Assembly: GCA_964629575.1 (NCBI GenBank)
Contig: CAZVUM010000009.1
Span: 1 to 64,000 of the forward strand
DNA from: JAYPWI01 sp964629575
Lineage (GTDB): Bacteria > Actinomycetota > Acidimicrobiia > Acidimicrobiales > Poriferisodalaceae
DNA length: 64,000 bases
Direction: 5' to 3'
Positions 49,897-57,740 of this stretch are shown in pieces. Each line of letters begins with the position of its first letter. Within the stretch, counting starts at the first letter, position 1. A model generated the notes under the pieces. That model worked only from the letters and a program-made list of their open reading frames with translations, was not told the DNA's origin and made no database searches. The position numbers and the translations under genes were made by a program.

Positions 49897-50643
49897 GTCA
49901 GCAGCCGGTCGAGCGATGCGGCGAAGCCCAGCACTCGACTGGCGCAGGCAGGGACCGGGTCGAAGGGCAGGACAACGAGGTCGACATCGAGGTCGAGTCC
50001 CTGGGAGCGGCAGCCGAGATCGACGAACCAGTCCTCGAGGCGCGCCAATGCCTCGGCGATCTCGGGTTCGCGGGCGTCGGAGAAGGGTATCGGACCGACA
50101 TGGTCGAGTGCATGCGAGCAGACGCTGACGCCATTGTCGGAGACGCGGCCGAATGTGGGCTTGAAGCCGACGACTCCGCAACACGCAGCCGGCAGGCGGA
50201 TCGCGCAGGCAGCGTCGGAGCCACCGGGGTGGCGCTTCGGGTTCGCCGGGTTGACCGNNNNNNNNNNNNNNNNNNNNNNNNNNNNNNNNNNNNNNNNNNN
50301 NNNNNNNNNNNNNNNNNNNNNNNNNNNNNNNNNNNNNNNNNNNNNNNNNNNNNNNNNGCGCAGGCAGCGTCGGAGCCACCGGGGTGGCGCTTCGGGTTCG
50401 CCGGGTTGACCGTGTCGCTGCGGCCTGGTTGCGGCCCGTCGTTCCACAGGCGAACTCGGTGAGGTTGGTCTTGCCGACGATGACGGCCCCCGCGGCACGT
50501 AGGCGCTGCACGCTGGTCGGCTTCCAGCGCGGCTGCAGTGCACCATCGCGATCGACGGTGATGAAGGCGTTCAACTCATCGAGCTCCGAGGCTGCGAGCG
50601 CGCGCTCGACACCTTCGGCGACCGACTCCGAGCTCGTGTCCAC
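49893..50643 (-). pseudogene. Amidase-signature enzyme remnant with internal deletions, frameshift and N gap
   Basis: GTG 50643 opens VDTSSESVAEGVERALAASE and later AAGAVIVGKTNLTEFACGTT, clear amidase sequence, but about 80 residues that should lie between and hold the catalytic Lys are absent. A one-base frame change is needed after GTTGRN to continue as VNPANPKRHPGGSDAACAIR. There the family block between the two GGS motifs, holding the cis-Ser, is also gone. LPAACCGVVGFKPTFGRVSD is intact, but the protein ends about 100 residues later at RLLT, far short of the usual 450-500. The 55-base overlap across the N run does not explain the frame change. Decayed gene, or poor assembly. Confidence 0.75.
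50258..50357. other. Assembly gap, 100 N, flanked by an identical 55-base overlap
   Basis: Bases 50203-50257 and 50358-50412 are identical. As at 35.7 kb, the overlap length is exactly 55, pointing to an assembler k-mer join. The true sequence probably lacks both the N run and one copy, unless a real tandem duplication broke the assembly. Confidence 0.9.
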
Positions 50644-50658
50644 GCCCGAGACGTCTCT

Positions 50659-52293
50659 CTACGCCGACGGCAGCGGGAAGGCGTTGCCTTCGAAGACGGT
50701 GGCGACGACATCGATGTCGCGCAGGCCCTCCGCTCCGACCTCCCACGGGTCGGCTGACACCACGGTGAAGTCGGCGGTCTTGCCTGGAGCGATCGAGCCG
50801 ATCTCGTCTTCGCGGCTCAGCATGCGAGCTGCGTCGATGGTGATGGCCCGCATCGCAGCGTCGAGCGACGTCCGCTCGTCGATTCCCATGACCTGGCCGT
50901 TCTCACACACGCGCGTGGCGGCCACCCAGGCGTTGAACAGCGGCTTGGCGGGCGCCATGGTGAAGTCGGAGTGCAGCGCGAAGGGAATCCCCGACCGTTC
51001 GAGCGAACCGAGGCGGCTCATGGTGGCGGCCCGCTCGAGGCCGAGGACTCGCTCGGCGTACATCGGTGCCAGCTCGTGGACGTAGTACACGTTGGCCGAC
51101 ACGTGAGCGCCTTGCGCCGCGATTCGTTGGACCTGCGATGGCGTCGAGATGCCGAAGTGCTCGAACGTGAAGCGATGATCGACGCGGGGCGCGCGGGCCT
51201 GCAGCTCCTCCAGGGTCGACAGCGCGAGCTCCACGCCGAGGTCGCCGGTGGTGTGGACATGGAGGTTGAATCCCGCGTCCCAAGCGGCCGCTGCGATCTC
51301 GCGGAATTGCTCCGGCGGGGTCAGCCATTCGCCGTGGTGGCCGTCGAGATAGCCGGGCTCCTGAAGTTGCATCAGCTCGGCGAAGAACGCGCCGTCGGCA
51401 AGCATCTTCACGTGGTTGCCGAACCGAAGGCGATGCGTGTTGCGCTGCGGGAACTCCTTGATGGCCTGGACCCGGGCGGCGAGGTCGCTCTTTCCGACGG
51501 CGAACAGGGCAGGCATGAGATCGATGCGGAATGGCGTGTCGGGCCGCTCCATCACCGCCTGAAGGTCCTCCCACTCTTGGTCGGGGCGATACATGCCGAA
51601 TGCAGCGTCGCCGATGGTCGTGTGGCCGCCGGCATGGATGACCGCCCGCATCCGCTCCAGCCCGCCGCGGAATCTGTCTGGCGCGAGCGTGTGCTTGGTC
51701 AGCAGCTGGTTGGCGAAGGCCATGCCGTTCTCGTAGAACGCGCCGCGGTCGAGGTCGATCTGGGGGTGGCGCTCCGCCTCGTCGAGATCCACGCCCATCC
51801 AGGTGAGCGCTGCGTCGTTGGTGATGAGCGAGTGGTAGCCGCGATGCCACACGATGATCGGGTGATCCTCGCTCATCAGGTTGAGCGCATGGCGGGCGAT
51901 GTCGCCGTGCCATCTGGGGTGATGTCCCCATACGAAGATCGGCTCACCCCGAGGGGTTTCCGCGATCAGCGAAGCGAGCCGTGCGTCGAACTCCGTTTGA
52001 TCCCGAACCGGGCCGACGTCGGTCCACGGCAGGTCCCAGGACACGACGGTGGTGAAGTGCATCTGCAGCAGAACAGCGGCCATCGACGGATGCAGATGCG
52101 GGTCGATGAATCCGGGAAGAAGCACCTGCTCCGCGAACCGGTCGTCGACAGGAACGTCGTGGCGCGAACGCAGATCACTGAGCCTCCCGGCCTCCACGAT
52201 GCGGTCGTCGTCCACCACGACAGCATCGGCCCGGGGATCGGAGCTGTCTTCGAGCGTGCGAACCCTCTGTGCAAGCAGAATCCGCTGGGTCAC
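50659..52293 (-). CDS. Amidohydrolase-family protein (YtcJ-like, D-aminoacylase/imidazolonepropionase superfamily)
   Basis: A 544-residue metal-dependent hydrolase. The first metal motif is LLPGFIDPHLHPSMA (HxH), with IHAGGHTTIGDAAFGMY mid-protein, NLHVHTTGDLGVELAL for a later His, FALHSDFTMAP for the last Asp and GSIAPGKTADFTVVSADPW, the closing small-domain motif. Such enzymes hydrolyse amide or cyclic amide bonds; the substrate is unknown. GTG 52293 overlaps the LLM stop (GTGA), and the amidase remnant follows, so this was an amide-degrading gene set. Confidence 0.88.
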   Translation of the reverse strand: MTQRILLAQRVRTLEDSSDPRADAVVVDDDRIVEAGRLSDLRSRHDVPVDDRFAEQVLLPGFIDPHLHPSMAAVLLQMHFTTVVSWDLPWTDVGPVRDQTEFDARLASLIAETPRGEPIFVWGHHPRWHGDIARHALNLMSEDHPIIVWHRGYHSLITNDAALTWMGVDLDEAERHPQIDLDRGAFYENGMAFANQLLTKHTLAPDRFRGGLERMRAVIHAGGHTTIGDAAFGMYRPDQEWEDLQAVMERPDTPFRIDLMPALFAVGKSDLAARVQAIKEFPQRNTHRLRFGNHVKMLADGAFFAELMQLQEPGYLDGHHGEWLTPPEQFREIAAAAWDAGFNLHVHTTGDLGVELALSTLEELQARAPRVDHRFTFEHFGISTPSQVQRIAAQGAHVSANVYYVHELAPMYAERVLGLERAATMSRLGSLERSGIPFALHSDFTMAPAKPLFNAWVAATRVCENGQVMGIDERTSLDAAMRAITIDAARMLSREDEIGSIAPGKTADFTVVSADPWEVGAEGLRDIDVVATVFEGNAFPLPSA

Positions 52294-53270
52294 AGGCCAG
52301 CTCCCTCTGCGAAGGCTCGGAGCTCGCGCTCCACGTCGCCCATGGGCTGGAACGCCACCTCGGTGATACCGGCATCGCCGAGCTCGTCGAGCCGCCCCTT
52401 CACCTCCTCCCGGTGCAGAACAAACGGTGCGATCGACAGCGAGTCGCCGGTGACGACCTGGCGGTCGATGTCGTTGAGAAACGTCAGATGCCCCTCGTGG
52501 AGGTGGAGGTGCCGCTCCTCCTCTGGGATGGCCTCGGCAAGCTCCGCGAATCGCTCGGCATTGGGGAGGCGGTCCATCCGGGCATCTCGCTGTTCGAGGA
52601 ACGCGTGATAGGTAACGCTGACGCCTGGGCCGGCGGTCTCGATCACTCGCTCCGAATGCACCGTCTCGCCTTCGTCCATGATCGTGCCGAACCCCAGCAG
52701 CACGATGTCGTCGATTTCGGAGTAGTCGGCGCCAGGTCGGGGTCGGGAGGTGAACACGCCGCAGTTCATGTCCCTGGCTGCTGAGAGGCCCCGCGGTCCG
52801 TTGACGCCGATGATCCACGGCACCTCGATGGGGCGGTCGGCGGCTTGCCCCGGACCGTGGAGCATCCTCGTGAGTCGTCCGTCGACCTCGACCTCCTCAC
52901 CGCGCAGCAGGGCCTGGATCTGGGCGACCATGTCGGGAAATTCGGCCCACTTGAGCGGCTTCTGCCCCATCGCCCGGCGTCCGGTGAAACCGGTGCCTGC
53001 GCCGATGATCACGCGCTCGGGGCCGACCAGACCGACGAGCGTGGCGATCGCCGCCGCGGTGACCATGGGGTGACGCAGTGATGGGATCAGGACCCCAGGA
53101 CCCAGGATGATGCGATCGGTCCGCTGGGCTGCCAGGGCGAGCGTCATCCACACGTCGACCTGGAGCGCCGGGGTGTCATAGACCCAGGCGGTGTCGTAGC
53201 CCAGCTGTTCGGCGAGCTCGATGTGCGCAGGCGTCTCGGGGACCGGCGGGAATGCGGCGGAGATCTTCAT
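52290..53270 (-). CDS. LLM-class flavin/F420-dependent oxidoreductase
   Basis: A 326-residue luciferase-like protein: MKISAAFPPVPETPAHIELA, LGYDTAWVYDTPAL, RHPMVTAAAIATLVGLVGPE, RVIIGAGTGFTGRRAMG and IEVPWIIGVNGPRGLSAAR. These blocks match F420-dependent methylene-H4MPT-reductase-like enzymes common in actinobacteria. Overlap with the amidohydrolase indicates one operon; divergent from the alpha/beta hydrolase. The spacer 53271-53341 has no strong promoter motif. Confidence 0.87.
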   Translation of the reverse strand: MKISAAFPPVPETPAHIELAEQLGYDTAWVYDTPALQVDVWMTLALAAQRTDRIILGPGVLIPSLRHPMVTAAAIATLVGLVGPERVIIGAGTGFTGRRAMGQKPLKWAEFPDMVAQIQALLRGEEVEVDGRLTRMLHGPGQAADRPIEVPWIIGVNGPRGLSAARDMNCGVFTSRPRPGADYSEIDDIVLLGFGTIMDEGETVHSERVIETAGPGVSVTYHAFLEQRDARMDRLPNAERFAELAEAIPEEERHLHLHEGHLTFLNDIDRQVVTGDSLSIAPFVLHREEVKGRLDELGDAGITEVAFQPMGDVERELRAFAEGAGL

Positions 53271-53341
53271 CGCAGCATTTGATCACGCCCGCATCGTTGC
53301 GCGGGCCAGACTGGTGTCTCGAACGGACCCTGGGGGAACAG

Positions 53342-54601
53342 ATGTCGACGACTCACACGCCACCGACTCCGGTCGAGCTCGCCGAACTGTGCTCGAACGA
53401 TGGCGAGCTCCGGATGGCCGCTCGTCACTGGACCGGTGGGCTTCGGCTCGAGATCGGTGACGTGTCGACGGGCGTCAGCTTCGAGGACGGTCAGATTCGC
53501 AGCGGTGTACCCGCCGACGGTGACGGCGTCGTCGTGATCTCGGGATCCGCTGAGGAGTGGGCGCCGCTGCTCGAGCTCGTGCCACCGCGCTTCAAGAACG
53601 ACATCTCCGTGGCGGTTGGCCGGGGCGGCCTGACCTTCCGGGCCGACGAGCTGCTGTGGTGGCAGTACCTGCCCGCCATTCAGCGCATCGCGGAGCTGCT
53701 CCGCGAGCCAGGTCAGGCCGCTGAGCCGATCGCCGTGGAGGGCGTCGAGCTCCCACGCCACGACGCGCCGGTCGGCAGATACGTCCACCTGGACCTGGCC
53801 GGCCATGACCATCGCATCTACTACGAGGAGGCCGGGTCAGGCATCCCGCTGCTGATGCAGCACACGGCCGGCTCGCACGGCACCCAGTGGCGGCACCTCT
53901 TCGAGAACAGCGACATCACCGACCACTTTCGTCTCATCGCCTACGACCTTCCGTTCCACGGAAAGTCGGTGCCGCCGGTCGGCCGACGCTGGTGGGAAGA
54001 GGAATACAAGCTCACGGGCGAGTTCCTCCGTTCGGTCCCGCTCCAGTTGTCTGCAGCGTTGGGGCTCGATCGGCCCGTCTTCATGGGCTGTTCGGTGGGA
54101 GGTCTTCTGGCCCTCGATCTCGCGGCCAAGCATCCCGAGGAGTTCCGGGCGGTGATCTCGCTCGAGGGCGCACTGCACATCGGCGGCAACTGGGAGGGCC
54201 TCGTGGGCTTCTGGCACCCGCAGGTGTCCAACGAGACCAAGGCCCGGATGATGGAAGGGCTCACAGCGCCGACCTCGCCCGACCCCTATCGCAAAGAGAC
54301 CATCCAGACCTATGCGAGCGGGTGGCCACCGGCCTTTCGGGGCGACCTCTGGTACTACATCGTCGAGTACGACCTCACCACCGATGCCAAGGCCATCGAC
54401 ACCGACCAGATCGGCGTGCACATCTTCTCGGGTGAGTACGACTACAGCGGCACTGTCGAACGGGGGCGCGAGGCCCACGAGGCGATCGAGGGCTCCACGT
54501 TCACCGAGATGGTGGGGATGGGCCACTTCCCGATGTCGGAGAACCCCGACGCCTTCATGGCCTACCTGCAGCCCATCCTCGACCAGATCAGCGGGGCCTG
54601 A
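53342..54601 (+). CDS. Alpha/beta hydrolase with SCP2-like N-terminal domain
   Basis: A 419-residue two-part protein. Residues about 10-130 (ARHWTGGLRLEIGDVSTGVS; VVVISGSAEEWAPLLELVPP) resemble a sterol-carrier-protein-2 fold that binds hydrophobic molecules. The rest is an alpha/beta hydrolase: LMQHTAGSHGTQWRHLFE oxyanion region, nucleophile Ser in FMGCSVGGLLALDLA, Asp near VHIFSGEYDYSG and His in MVGMGHFPMSENP. The combination suggests an esterase for a lipid-like substrate. GGGGGAA precedes ATG 53342. Confidence 0.85.
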   Translation: MSTTHTPPTPVELAELCSNDGELRMAARHWTGGLRLEIGDVSTGVSFEDGQIRSGVPADGDGVVVISGSAEEWAPLLELVPPRFKNDISVAVGRGGLTFRADELLWWQYLPAIQRIAELLREPGQAAEPIAVEGVELPRHDAPVGRYVHLDLAGHDHRIYYEEAGSGIPLLMQHTAGSHGTQWRHLFENSDITDHFRLIAYDLPFHGKSVPPVGRRWWEEEYKLTGEFLRSVPLQLSAALGLDRPVFMGCSVGGLLALDLAAKHPEEFRAVISLEGALHIGGNWEGLVGFWHPQVSNETKARMMEGLTAPTSPDPYRKETIQTYASGWPPAFRGDLWYYIVEYDLTTDAKAIDTDQIGVHIFSGEYDYSGTVERGREAHEAIEGSTFTEMVGMGHFPMSENPDAFMAYLQPILDQISGA

Positions 54602-54616
54602 ACGGTCTCATCGGCT

Positions 54617-55996
54617 TCACCGCGGAGGGTCGGGAGCCCAGAACGCCATCGAACCAGGGGCCAGCGCCAGCGATTCGCCGGTCGCGAGATCGTGAATCCA
54701 GATGTGAGCGGCGCCCGAGCCGCTGAGGGCCGGGTAGGCGTACGCCGACCCGTCGGGGGCCCAAATGGTCTGGGTGCGGCTGTACTGGTCCCAGAACTGG
54801 AGGTAGTACACCGAGACACCACGTTCGCCGATGGTGTGCGCCGGCGACGAACGGACTCGGCCGTCGTCGGCGTGGGCGCGCCACTCGCCGGTCCCACCCA
54901 CCGTCGATCGGGCGACGATCCACTCACCCGTGGGGTCCCACGACGGCGCCCCGGACGGTTCCTCGCTCAGCTGCTCGGGGTCGGACCCGTCGAGGGGAAC
55001 CAGCCAGAGGCCCGTCGAGAGCTCCGCCGTGTCGGCCTGAGGTAGTTCGTCGGTTCCGGTGGCCGTGGGGCCCACGGCGCGGACTTCCTGGGTCTGGAAC
55101 CGGGCCGCTGGTGGTCGGCCGAATACAGCGACCGCGAGCCGCTCCGACCCGGGGTCGAGGGCGAAGAAGACGAAGCGCCGATAGTGAGCGAGCGAGCGCA
55201 CCTCGTCGTTGGAGAGGTCGTGGAGGACCAGCTCGTTCATCGATCCCTCTTCGATCCCCAGTCGCCGGGAGTAAACGACGGTGTGACCGTCGGCGAGCCA
55301 CAGCGGCGTCTGGTACCCGGCGCCCGAGTCGTCGAGGACCGATCCTGTCCCGTCGGGCGTCACCACCCTCGTTTCGGCGCCCGCGTGGGTCAGGAGGTCG
55401 CCGGTCGGGCCCACATCGGAGAAGTACGGCACGCCCAGGTCGATCTCCCGAGGTTCTCCGGGCGAAGCGAAGTCCGCGGAGAACAGCCCGAACCCGCCCG
55501 GTGCGGGGGTGAGGAGGTACACCACGTCCTCGCTCGGCGCGAACGCCAGATGGTCGGGCCTGCCAGGGAGGACAACCTCGTCTCGATCGTCTGATCCTGG
55601 ACGGGCCCTGGCGGCGACCCACGTCTGGTTGTCCGGTGACTCTGCCCACACGACCCATTCGCCGGAGGGTGACCAGCTCGGAAGCCATGCTGCAGTTCCC
55701 GCTGTGACCGGCAGGGCGGCAATCGTCTCTCCGTTGGGGCTGTACACGCTGAGCGGACGCTCTTCGTTCTCGAACTCGTACACGAGAAGCCGACCGGGCC
55801 GGTCCGATAGGTCGGTCGCCAGCTCGGGCTCGTCTGGTAGGGGCCGGTCGCCGCCGGTCGGTGCGGCTCCGTCGTCCACCTGCTGGCCGCTCGTGCCGGC
55901 TTCGGCGTCGACGGGCTCGTCTGGTCGAGCGTCGTTCGAATCGGAGGCGCATGCGGCGAGGGCCACCAGCAGAAGGGGGAGAAGGCGGCGCCGCAC
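54617..55996 (-). CDS. Secreted lipoprotein with TolB-like beta-propeller
   Basis: A 459-residue protein with signal peptide and lipobox RRLLPLLLVALAACAS (lipid Cys at 16), a 50-residue low-complexity acidic linker, then repeated propeller blades with WSPSGEWVVWAE, WDPTGEWIVAR and WAPDGSAYAYPAL (WD40-like PD40 motifs). It is probably anchored on the outer face of the membrane. Role unknown; such proteins bind or sense ligands. GTG 55996 is 95 bases from the divergent ThrH start. Confidence 0.8.
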   Translation of the reverse strand: MRRRLLPLLLVALAACASDSNDARPDEPVDAEAGTSGQQVDDGAAPTGGDRPLPDEPELATDLSDRPGRLLVYEFENEERPLSVYSPNGETIAALPVTAGTAAWLPSWSPSGEWVVWAESPDNQTWVAARARPGSDDRDEVVLPGRPDHLAFAPSEDVVYLLTPAPGGFGLFSADFASPGEPREIDLGVPYFSDVGPTGDLLTHAGAETRVVTPDGTGSVLDDSGAGYQTPLWLADGHTVVYSRRLGIEEGSMNELVLHDLSNDEVRSLAHYRRFVFFALDPGSERLAVAVFGRPPAARFQTQEVRAVGPTATGTDELPQADTAELSTGLWLVPLDGSDPEQLSEEPSGAPSWDPTGEWIVARSTVGGTGEWRAHADDGRVRSSPAHTIGERGVSVYYLQFWDQYSRTQTIWAPDGSAYAYPALSGSGAAHIWIHDLATGESLALAPGSMAFWAPDPPR

Positions 55997-56091
55997 CCGG
56001 GGGAGTGTTGCATGCTGGGCTGAGCTTGTGGCGCGACCGACCGGCTTCCGACGTTTCCCGCGTGGCGGGGCGGCGTGCCAGAGTACGGGCC

Positions 56092-56694
56092 GTGCAACGC
56101 GTCGTGACGCTCGACATGGAGGGTGTGCTCACACCCGAGATCTGGATTGCCGTCGCCGACGACACCGGCGTGGGCGACCTTCGCATCACCACGCGCGAGG
56201 AGCCGGATTACCAGAAGCTCATGGACCGTCGAATCGAGGTCCTGGACGCCCACGACATCTCGCTGACCCGCATCCAGAAGGTCATCTCGACGCTGCCGCT
56301 CCTTCCCGGGGCCAGGGAGTTCCTCGACGATCTGCGCAGCCGCTTCCAGGTGGTTCTGCTGAGCGACACCTTCGAGCAGTTCGCCGGTCACTTCATGGAG
56401 CTGTTGGGACGGCCTCACCTTCTGTGTCACCGGCTGGAGGTGGTCGAGGACCGGATCACCGGTTTCGCACCACGGATCGGCGACCCGAAGATGTGCGCGG
56501 TTCAGGCGTACCGTTCGCTCAACTTCCATGTCACCGCGGCCGGCGACTCGCACAATGACGTCACGATGCTGCAGGCGGCCGATGCCGGCTGTCTCTTCTC
56601 GGCTCCGGCGTCGCTGCCGCCGCTGTATCCCGATCTCTCCGTTGCCGAGACCTACGACGAGCTCCTGGCATGGATCGTGGGCGCCGCCGGCTGA
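56092..56694 (+). CDS. thrH: Bifunctional phosphoserine phosphatase / homoserine phosphotransferase (ThrH-like)
   Basis: A 200-residue HAD-family enzyme. The nucleophile motif is TLDMEGVLTPEIW, motif II LLSDTF, then LCHRLEVVEDRITGF and motif IV AAGDSHNDVTML. The order and the VLTPEIWIAVADDTGVGDLR start match ThrH of Pseudomonas, which dephosphorylates phosphoserine and can pass the phosphate to homoserine. The gene looks monocistronic and ends in a TTCTGCCAGC hairpin. GTG 56092 gives the expected N-terminus. Confidence 0.88.
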   Translation: MQRVVTLDMEGVLTPEIWIAVADDTGVGDLRITTREEPDYQKLMDRRIEVLDAHDISLTRIQKVISTLPLLPGAREFLDDLRSRFQVVLLSDTFEQFAGHFMELLGRPHLLCHRLEVVEDRITGFAPRIGDPKMCAVQAYRSLNFHVTAAGDSHNDVTMLQAADAGCLFSAPASLPPLYPDLSVAETYDELLAWIVGAAG

Positions 56695-56700
56695 CCGCCG

Positions 56701-56748
56701 TTCTGCCAGCTTCCTGGGCGACTCCAGTCACCGCCTGAGCTGGCAGAA
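56701..56748. terminator. 48-base hairpin between convergent genes (TTCTGCCAGC family, copy 2)
   Basis: TTCTGCCAGCT (56701-56711) pairs with AGCTGGCAGAA (56738-56748). It has the same length and arm sequence as 35997-36044, with a diverged loop, and again sits between two convergent 3' ends. Confidence 0.65.
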
Positions 56749-56754
56749 GGGGTG

Positions 56755-57609
56755 CTACCGGGGGTGGGGTGGGCGAGCTCCGTCGTCTGCTCGGCTGGTG
56801 AGCCAGGCGCCGGTGAGCGTGACCACCGTTCCGGCTGCGGCGATCGGTGCCAGCGACTCGCCCCGCACCGCGACGCCGAGAACGATCGACACAGGTGTGG
56901 CCAGATAGGTGACGATCGAGCTTCGGGTGGCGCCGACTCGTCCGGTGAGCGTTCCGACGCAGAGGTAGGCGATCCCCGTCCCGCCGATGCCGAGCGCCGC
57001 ACAGGCTGCGAAGGCGGTGGCGTCCCAGCTGGTGTCGCCCCAGCCGGTGATGAGGAGCGGCGCGGTGAGGGCGACCGCAACGGCCGGCGCGCGCCACATC
57101 GTGGGGAGGGCGCCGTACTTCTGTTGGAGCGGTACCGCCACGTTGAACGCGACGCCGTAGCAGGACACCGCAGCGATGACGAGCAACACGCCCATCGTCG
57201 AACTGGAGCCGTCGCGAAAACTCGGAATCCCGATGAGAACGATGCCGCCGAATCCGAGCAGGAGACCCCAACGCTGGCGGGAGCCCGGTGGTCGGCGCAG
57301 CAGCAACGTGGCGATGAGCGCCGTGAACAGCGGCGCTGCGCCGTTCAGCATTCCAGCGACGCTGGACGCGATCCGCTCCTGGGCGAGGGGGAAGAAGGTG
57401 AGCGGCGCGGCGAACCAGACGACCCCGATCAGTGCGACGCGTGGCCAGTCGGCTCGTTCGATACCCCGACGAGCTGCCGGGAACAGGGCGAGGGTCACGA
57501 AGCCGAACCCGACCCGCAAGAAGGTCACCACCGATGCGCTGAATGCGTCCAGCCCTTCGGCCATCAGGAGGAACGACGAGCCGAAGATCGTCGACGCGGC
57601 GAGGAACAC
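56755..57609 (-). CDS. EamA-family (DMT) transporter
   Basis: A ten-helix drug/metabolite transporter with two EamA repeats: FLAASTIFGSSFLLMAEGLD...FLRVGFGFVTLALFP and the second from VIAAVSCYGVAFNVAV through LGIGGTGIAYLCVGTLTGR and ATRSSIVTYLATPVSIVLGV. The family exports or imports small metabolites. The start is unclear: GTG 57609 keeps the first helix, but the frame stays open upstream with no ATG, GTG or TTG up to about 57740, so a non-standard start or a sequence error is possible. Confidence 0.82.
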   Translation of the reverse strand: MFLAASTIFGSSFLLMAEGLDAFSASVVTFLRVGFGFVTLALFPAARRGIERADWPRVALIGVVWFAAPLTFFPLAQERIASSVAGMLNGAAPLFTALIATLLLRRPPGSRQRWGLLLGFGGIVLIGIPSFRDGSSSTMGVLLVIAAVSCYGVAFNVAVPLQQKYGALPTMWRAPAVAVALTAPLLITGWGDTSWDATAFAACAALGIGGTGIAYLCVGTLTGRVGATRSSIVTYLATPVSIVLGVAVRGESLAPIAAAGTVVTLTGAWLTSRADDGARPPHPR

Positions 57610-57740
57610 GAACCAGTCCAGGCCGCCGAACGCCCCGCTGTTGCTGCCTTCGGTGGTGGACAGGATCCGTTGACGCCTCGAGGCGACCGTAGCGGTGCAC
57701 CGCCGTGCTCCAGCTGCGAATTCGGGGTCAGGCGACCGGT

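Noticed and set aside
48157..50643. An 828-residue minus-strand frame over the YibE/F gene
   Set aside because: Only its first 75 residues (amidase) are coding; the rest is antisense to the well-supported YibE/F gene and its composition is not protein-like.
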